Below, in pieces: positions 7,837 through 10,593 of a DNA stretch of 10,593 nt. The stretch is from an uncultured Clostridia bacterium. GTDB taxonomy: Bacteria > Bacillota > Clostridia > Oscillospirales > Oscillospiraceae. The notes below the pieces were generated by a model. The model searched no databases and had not been told where the DNA came from. It worked only from the letters and a program-made list of their open reading frames with translations. Each line of letters starts with the position of its first letter. The stretch's first letter is position 1. The translations under genes and the position numbers were made by a program. The stretch is from the NCBI GenBank assembly GCA_937907975.1, contig CALEQS010000025.1:1-10593 (forward strand), written 5' to 3'.

Positions 7837-7879
7837 ATGGTTTCATCTCCGTTGCGGCCTTCTCTGCGTTCAGCCGCAT

Positions 7880-9079
7880 TTAATCTCTGGTATCGCTCTG
7901 AGCGATCTGCTCCAGGCACCGGGCGGTAAGCGTCACGGTGAGCACGCCATCGCGCTCCTGCGTGCTCCAGGTCTGAGCAAGCACCTGCCCGCCCGGGCCC
8001 ACCGCATGCTCCAGCCGTTCCGTGAGCGCACTCTGCACCTGCGTCTGTGCGCTCTGCCGGTCCGGCATACCCTCCTCAGGCATATATTCCCGCCACGTCC
8101 GCGCCGTCAGCGCAAATGGCAGGGTCAGCCGCTCAGAGAGTGAAAGTTCCCAGTTAGATTCTATTTTATCATAATATGTAAAGGGTTGAAACAGCTTCGG
8201 CGAAATTTTAAAGCTCTGCCCCAGCACATTCACCTCCAGTTCCCGCCGGACGCGGCCGGAATAGCGCTTTTCCGCGCCGCTCAGTGGTGCGGCAGCAGAC
8301 AACTGTTCCTCCACCTCCGCCCAAACCTCGCCTTTGGCGCGTACGGCATAGCTGCCCATCGGAGTTTCGTCCTCCGGCCCGGCGTTCACCGCCACGGTGC
8401 CGGAGATCAGAGTCTGTCCGGCTGTCACCTCATCCTCCGGCTGAATGAGCACCTGCCCCGCCACAGGCAGCACCCGCACCACCCGGCCCGCCTTTGCTGC
8501 AGTCAGATCCCGCGCCTGCCCCACCGGCTCGGTCTCCGGGGGCAGCTCCGCATCCCGGACGACCACCTCCGCCCGGATCCCGCGGATATTGACCGATAAA
8601 AACCCCAGCCGCTCCTCCGCCAGCAGCATCCGGTTGGACACCGCCCGCTCGTCCACCGCCGGGCCATAGCTGCCCAGCTCCAGTCCGGCCGCCCGCAGTT
8701 CGGAGAGAATGACCCCCTCCGGAACGGAAGTGCTGCCCGTAATATCAATGACCAGCACGAACCGGGAGAGCACCAGCACCGCCAGCAGGCTGAGGGCCAT
8801 GCCGATCAGCAGGCCGTACCGGGCCCGAAACCCCATCAAAAAGGCTGCCGCGCCCCGGGTCTCCACCCGCCGCACCTCGCACAGACACCGCTTTCCCAGC
8901 GCCTGCGCCCGCCCGGCCTGACTGCGGGCGACGGTCAGGCGCACCGTGGCCGCGTCCAGCTGCTCCGCCTGCCAGAAGCGGATGCCTCGGGCGGAGAGAA
9001 TATTAAAAAAGCGCTCTGGATACGGCCCCACCGCCTCCAGCCGCACACTGCCCCGGATAAAATTCGCCGCATTCTGCAT
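7880..9079 (-). CDS. yqfD: Sporulation protein YqfD
   Basis: A 399-aa protein, the usual YqfD length. It starts MQNAANFIRGSVRLEAVGPYPERFFN, a typical YqfD opening, with an N-terminal cytoplasmic region, one clear membrane segment at about 88-110 (YGLLIGMALSLLAVLVLSRF) and a large extracytoplasmic part containing GVILSELRAAGLELGSYGP and a lipoyl-like beta segment with GRVVRVLPVAGQVLIQPEDEV. From knowledge of B. subtilis, yqfD belongs to the mother-cell sigma-E regulon and is needed for normal sporulation; its biochemical role is unknown. The ATG at 9079 has a strong AAAGGAGG site 8 nt upstream. The C-terminal quarter is more divergent, with many Thr, Gln and Ser. The neighbours yqfC and phoH are in the conserved order. 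Confidence 0.95.
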   Translation of the reverse strand: MQNAANFIRGSVRLEAVGPYPERFFNILSARGIRFWQAEQLDAATVRLTVARSQAGRAQALGKRCLCEVRRVETRGAAAFLMGFRARYGLLIGMALSLLAVLVLSRFVLVIDITGSTSVPEGVILSELRAAGLELGSYGPAVDERAVSNRMLLAEERLGFLSVNIRGIRAEVVVRDAELPPETEPVGQARDLTAAKAGRVVRVLPVAGQVLIQPEDEVTAGQTLISGTVAVNAGPEDETPMGSYAVRAKGEVWAEVEEQLSAAAPLSGAEKRYSGRVRRELEVNVLGQSFKISPKLFQPFTYYDKIESNWELSLSERLTLPFALTARTWREYMPEEGMPDRQSAQTQVQSALTERLEHAVGPGGQVLAQTWSTQERDGVLTVTLTARCLEQIAQSDTRD

Positions 9080-9193
9080 GAGAACAGCCTCCTTTCCTCA
9101 AACCGACAGGTTTCCCGGGGCTGCTGCCCCTCTCAGAAGCAGCCGGACTGATCCTGCATACGATGCTGGCCCGCCACAATATCTTGTGCCTGC
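9080..9193 (-). other. yqfC-yqfD intercistronic region with small inverted repeats
   Basis: This 114-bp gap is the longest inside the gene run. It contains GGGGC-TGCT-GCCCC (9117-9130; 5-bp arms, 4-nt loop), AAACC-GACA-GGTTT (9100-9113; 5-bp arms) and a competing 7-bp pair, GGCTGCT (9119-9125) with AGCAGCC (9138-9144). The AAACC/GGTTT hairpin ends 5 nt from the yqfD Shine-Dalgarno sequence (9088-9095). No U-tract follows, so none of these looks like a terminator. No ORF of note is seen in the gap. Confidence 0.5.
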
Positions 9194-9472
9194 CTATTCC
9201 AGCTCCACCGCCGTGATCAGTCCGGTAATGACCAGATCCTCCGCTGTCATGCTGCGCAGGCGCAGTGATGTGCCCCGCACCCGGATCATCACCCGTCCGC
9301 CGCTGAGCAGGATCTCCTCCTCCCCATAGGACAGGATGCCCCGATGGTTTTCCACATACACCTCATCCCGCCCCACAATGCGCACACAGCTCGCCCCCGC
9401 CAGCACATCCTCCGGCAGGGCAAAGGCTCCGGCGGCCCTCTCCAGCAGATTTTTGCGTTTTTTGCGTTCCAT
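9194..9472 (-). CDS. yqfC: Sporulation protein YqfC (YabP/YqfC family)
   Basis: A 92-aa protein, matching the roughly 93 aa of B. subtilis YqfC. It has a basic N-terminus (MERKKRKNLLERAAGAFALPEDV), then the YabP/YqfC beta-rich pattern: VRIVGRDEVYVENHRGILSYGE (30-51) with the ENH-GI motif, then a G-R-V-x-I-x-V-x-G-x-x-L block and ITGLITAVELE at the end. The family works in the mother cell during spore formation; the molecular role is unknown. The ATG at 9472 is preferred over an in-frame ATG at 9562 because it gives the family length and has GGGGTGAGG just upstream; the extra 30 residues would be mostly Shine-Dalgarno and promoter sequence. It is the first gene of the long minus-strand run. 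Confidence 0.93.
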   Translation of the reverse strand: MERKKRKNLLERAAGAFALPEDVLAGASCVRIVGRDEVYVENHRGILSYGEEEILLSGGRVMIRVRGTSLRLRSMTAEDLVITGLITAVELE

Positions 9473-9493
9473 GGCCGCCTCACCCCTCTGGAT

Positions 9494-9501
9494 ATGGTAT
9501 G
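9494..9501 (-). promoter_or_regulatory. Possible sporulation-sigma -10 element for yqfC
   Basis: The minus strand reads CATACCATA, matching the -10 pattern of mother-cell sigma factors (CATACAnT for sigma-E in seven of eight positions; CATAnnnTA for sigma-K). Transcription would start about 15 nt before the yqfC ATG, just in front of its Shine-Dalgarno sequence. I find no convincing -35 element at the expected spacing, so this is weak. Confidence 0.25.
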
Positions 9502-9513
9502 CACCCATCGCCC

Positions 9514-9556
9514 AGACTTGCCTGTCCCCAGTGGTTTGCGCTGTCAAGTCTTTTTT
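9514..9556 (+). terminator. Terminator-like hairpin plus T-run, plus-strand orientation
   Basis: AGACTTG (9514-9520) and CAAGTCT (9545-9551) are perfect 7-bp complements separated by 24 nt, and the right arm runs straight into six T residues (9551-9556). Read on the plus strand this resembles an intrinsic terminator, but no plus-strand gene lies upstream. It would end a transcript antisense to yqfC/yqfD or shield the nrdD promoter. The long, poorly paired loop makes it uncertain. Confidence 0.3.
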
Positions 9557-9569
9557 GCGCACAAAAAAG
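9550..9569. repeat. Perfect 8-bp inverted repeat in the yqfC/nrdD divergent region
   Basis: CTTTTTTG (9550-9557), CGCA loop (9558-9561) and CAAAAAAG (9562-9569) form a perfect dyad. It lies between the divergent starts, about 80 bp upstream of yqfC and upstream of the nrdD promoter candidate. It could be an operator or a cruciform-prone element. It shares bases with the right arm of the neighbouring AGACTTG/CAAGTCT stem, so the two hairpins cannot form fully at the same time in one RNA. Confidence 0.5.
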
Positions 9570-9605
9570 CGGCGGATTTTTGGTCAATATTTTCTTTCCT
9601 TTCAC

Positions 9606-9634
9606 TGGACAGACTGAGGGTGAAGTGCTATGAT
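9606..9634 (+). promoter_or_regulatory. Candidate extended -10 sigma-A promoter for nrdD
   Basis: TGGACA (9606-9611, five of six) is separated by exactly 17 bp from TATGAT (9629-9634, five of six), and the -10 is preceded by TG one base upstream (9626-9627), an extended -10. An AT-rich stretch (about 9577-9602) lies upstream. The start would fall near 9641, giving a leader of about 128 nt. Other -10-like sequences further downstream (TATGAT 9672-9677; TATTAT 9693-9698) lack good -35 partners but cannot be excluded. Confidence 0.55.
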
Positions 9635-9647
9635 AGCAAAGCACCGA

Positions 9648-9663
9648 CCACAAGATGTGGTGG
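9648..9663 (+). promoter_or_regulatory. NrdR-box-like site 1 upstream of nrdD
   Basis: CCACAAGATGTGGTGG has the CCAC-n8-GTGG ends expected of a variant NrdR box (general form acaCwAtATaTwgtgt) and agrees at 11 of 16 positions, including all five of the strongest core positions. An overlapping odd-spaced dyad, ACCACA-AGA-TGTGGT (9647-9661), is perfect. NrdR is the ATP/dATP-sensing repressor of ribonucleotide reductase genes, so the location before nrdD fits. Confidence 0.45.
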
Positions 9664-9678
9664 TGAATTTTTATGATA

Positions 9679-9694
9679 ACACATTTTATTGATA
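9679..9694 (+). promoter_or_regulatory. NrdR-box-like site 2 upstream of nrdD
   Basis: ACACATTTTATTGATA starts exactly 31 bp after site 1, leaving a 15-bp linker, which is the phasing typical of tandem NrdR boxes. It agrees with the general NrdR pattern at 11 of 16 positions, with a good left half (ACACA) and a poor right half. The region is AT-rich, so chance matches are likely; the spacing is the main support. Confidence 0.35.
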
Positions 9695-9722
9695 TTATGT
9701 AAATGTACAGAGGCAAGAGAAG

Positions 9723-9739
9723 TGGCGCAAACTGCGCCA
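9723..9739 (+). repeat. Perfect 7-bp hairpin in the nrdD leader
   Basis: TGGCGCA-AAC-TGCGCCA is a perfect inverted repeat with a 3-nt loop, ending 17 nt before the AGGGAAGGAG ribosome binding site of nrdD. No T-run follows, so it is not an intrinsic terminator. It could stabilise the 5' end of the mRNA, shape translation initiation, or be a DNA operator. Confidence 0.6.
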
Positions 9740-9768
9740 AGGGACGATAAAGGGAAGGAGTATCAGTG

Positions 9769-10593
9769 ATGAAAGTTATCAAACGGGATGGCAATACGGT
9801 CGACTTTGACCGCAGTAAGATCATCCGGGCGATCCAGAAGGCCAACGCGGCCGTGGACCCTGAGGAACGCATCTCTGAAGATCAGATCAGCGCCATTGCC
9901 AACGCAGTGCAGGAGAAGAACCGCCCCCGCCTGCTGGTGGAGGACATTCAGGACATGGTGGAGCGTCAGCTCATGGAGCTGGACAAGTACGCTCTGGCCA
10001 AGGCCTATATCATCTACCGCTATACCCGGGCTCTGGTGCGCAAGCAGAACACCACCGACGAGTCCATCCTCTCCCTGCTGCGCAACACCAACAAGGAGCT
10101 GGCCGAGGAGAACTCCAACAAGAACACCGTCATCGCCTCCACCCAGCGCGACTACATCGCCGGCGAGGTGAGCCGCGACCTGACCCGCCGCATCCTGCTG
10201 CCCGAGAAGATCAGCAAGGCCCATGACGAGGGCATCCTGCACTTCCATGACGCCGACTACTTTGTGCAGCCCATCTTCAACTGCTGCCTCATCAACATCG
10301 GCGACATGCTGGACAACGGCACCATGATCAACGGCAAGATGATCGAAAGCCCCAAGGGCTTCCAGGTGGCCTGCAACGTCATGACCCAGATCATCGCCAA
10401 TGTGGCCTCCAACCAGTACGGCGGCCAGAGCGTGGATGTGAGCCACTTGGGCAAGTACCTGCGCCGCAGCCGCGAGAAGTTCCGCAAAAAGATCGCCGCC
10501 ACCTGCGGTGACAGCTGCTCCGAGGAAATGATCGACCGGCTCGTGGACGAGCGGGTGGACGACGAACTGCGCAGCGGCGTGCAGACCATCCAG
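9769..10593 (+). CDS. nrdD: NrdD, anaerobic (class III) ribonucleoside-triphosphate reductase, partial
   Basis: The first 275 residues are present, reading open to the right edge. Residues 1-92 are an ATP-cone (MKVIKRDGNTVDFDRSKI, later LAKAYIIYRYTRALVR), the allosteric domain that binds ATP or dATP. The catalytic domain begins with TQRDYIAGEVSRDL, LHFHDADYFVQPIFNCCLI (157-175) and NVASNQYGGQSVDVSHL (211-227), typical of class III enzymes. NrdD reduces ribonucleotides to deoxyribonucleotides with a glycyl radical installed by the radical-SAM activase NrdG; the glycyl site and C-terminal zinc motif lie outside the window. The ATG at 9769 sits 8 nt after AAGGGAAGGAG; an in-frame GTG directly before it (9766) would be too close to that site. 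It is transcribed divergently from yqfC. Presence of this enzyme indicates anaerobic growth. Confidence 0.96.
   Translation, partial: MKVIKRDGNTVDFDRSKIIRAIQKANAAVDPEERISEDQISAIANAVQEKNRPRLLVEDIQDMVERQLMELDKYALAKAYIIYRYTRALVRKQNTTDESILSLLRNTNKELAEENSNKNTVIASTQRDYIAGEVSRDLTRRILLPEKISKAHDEGILHFHDADYFVQPIFNCCLINIGDMLDNGTMINGKMIESPKGFQVACNVMTQIIANVASNQYGGQSVDVSHLGKYLRRSREKFRKKIAATCGDSCSEEMIDRLVDERVDDELRSGVQTIQ

Noticed and set aside
7772..7879. 35-codon minus-strand ORF beginning right after the yqfD stop and overlapping phoH
   Set aside because: No ribosome binding site beyond the yqfD end, no recognisable motif, and mostly contained in another frame of phoH.
9473..9562. Upstream ATG extending YqfC by 30 residues
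   Set aside because: The shorter form matches the family length and has a strong ribosome binding site; the extension covers apparent promoter sequence.
9763..10446. 227-aa minus-strand open frame opposite nrdD
   Set aside because: Shadow of nrdD; the plus-strand frame has a clear ATP-cone and class III reductase motifs.
1..10593. CRISPR arrays, tRNA or rRNA genes, insertion sequences, prophage or defence islands
   Set aside because: No repeated spacer array, RNA gene fold, transposase, integrase or terminal repeats were seen; nearly all sequence is explained by conserved core genes.

Overview
The window is a GC-rich chromosomal segment from an anaerobic, endospore-forming member of the Clostridia. 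An Oscillospiraceae-like gut organism is my best guess, but that placement is inference. The basis is the sporulation pair yqfC/yqfD, an oxygen-sensitive class III ribonucleotide reductase (nrdD), and the Firmicutes gene order phoH-ybeY-era-recO.

Layout. From 9472 down to 301 nine genes lie head to tail on the minus strand and are packed like one operon: yqfC, yqfD, phoH, ybeY, a MATE transporter gene, era, recO, a vanZ-like gene and mutS2. Three junctions (phoH/ybeY, recO/vanZ, vanZ/mutS2) are 4-base ATGA overlaps. The largest internal gap is 114 bp, between yqfC and yqfD. Downstream of mutS2, on the same strand and behind its own likely promoter, is the start of an HPr-like gene cut by the left edge. 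On the plus strand, a 296-bp divergent intergenic region (9473-9768) leads to nrdD, which is cut by the right edge.

How the genes fit together. YqfC and YqfD are sporulation proteins. PhoH, YbeY and Era belong to RNA metabolism and 30S ribosome maturation. RecO is recombination repair. MutS2 is an ATPase with a Smr nuclease domain acting in recombination control or ribosome rescue. The MATE and VanZ-like genes are membrane-protein insertions in this otherwise conserved housekeeping cluster. Compared with the B. subtilis order, yqfF, dgkA and cdd are absent here.

Most interesting points. The HPr-like protein has Phe exactly at position 15, where HPr carries its catalytic His, but keeps Ser46, so it looks like a Crh-type regulator and not a PTS phosphocarrier. 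The nrdD upstream region is rich in dyads: two NrdR-box-like sites 31 bp apart, a perfect palindrome over the best -10 box, and a perfect hairpin in the leader. I see no CRISPR array, tRNA or rRNA gene, insertion sequence, prophage or clearly new multi-gene system. This is mostly a conserved core region with some unusual details.
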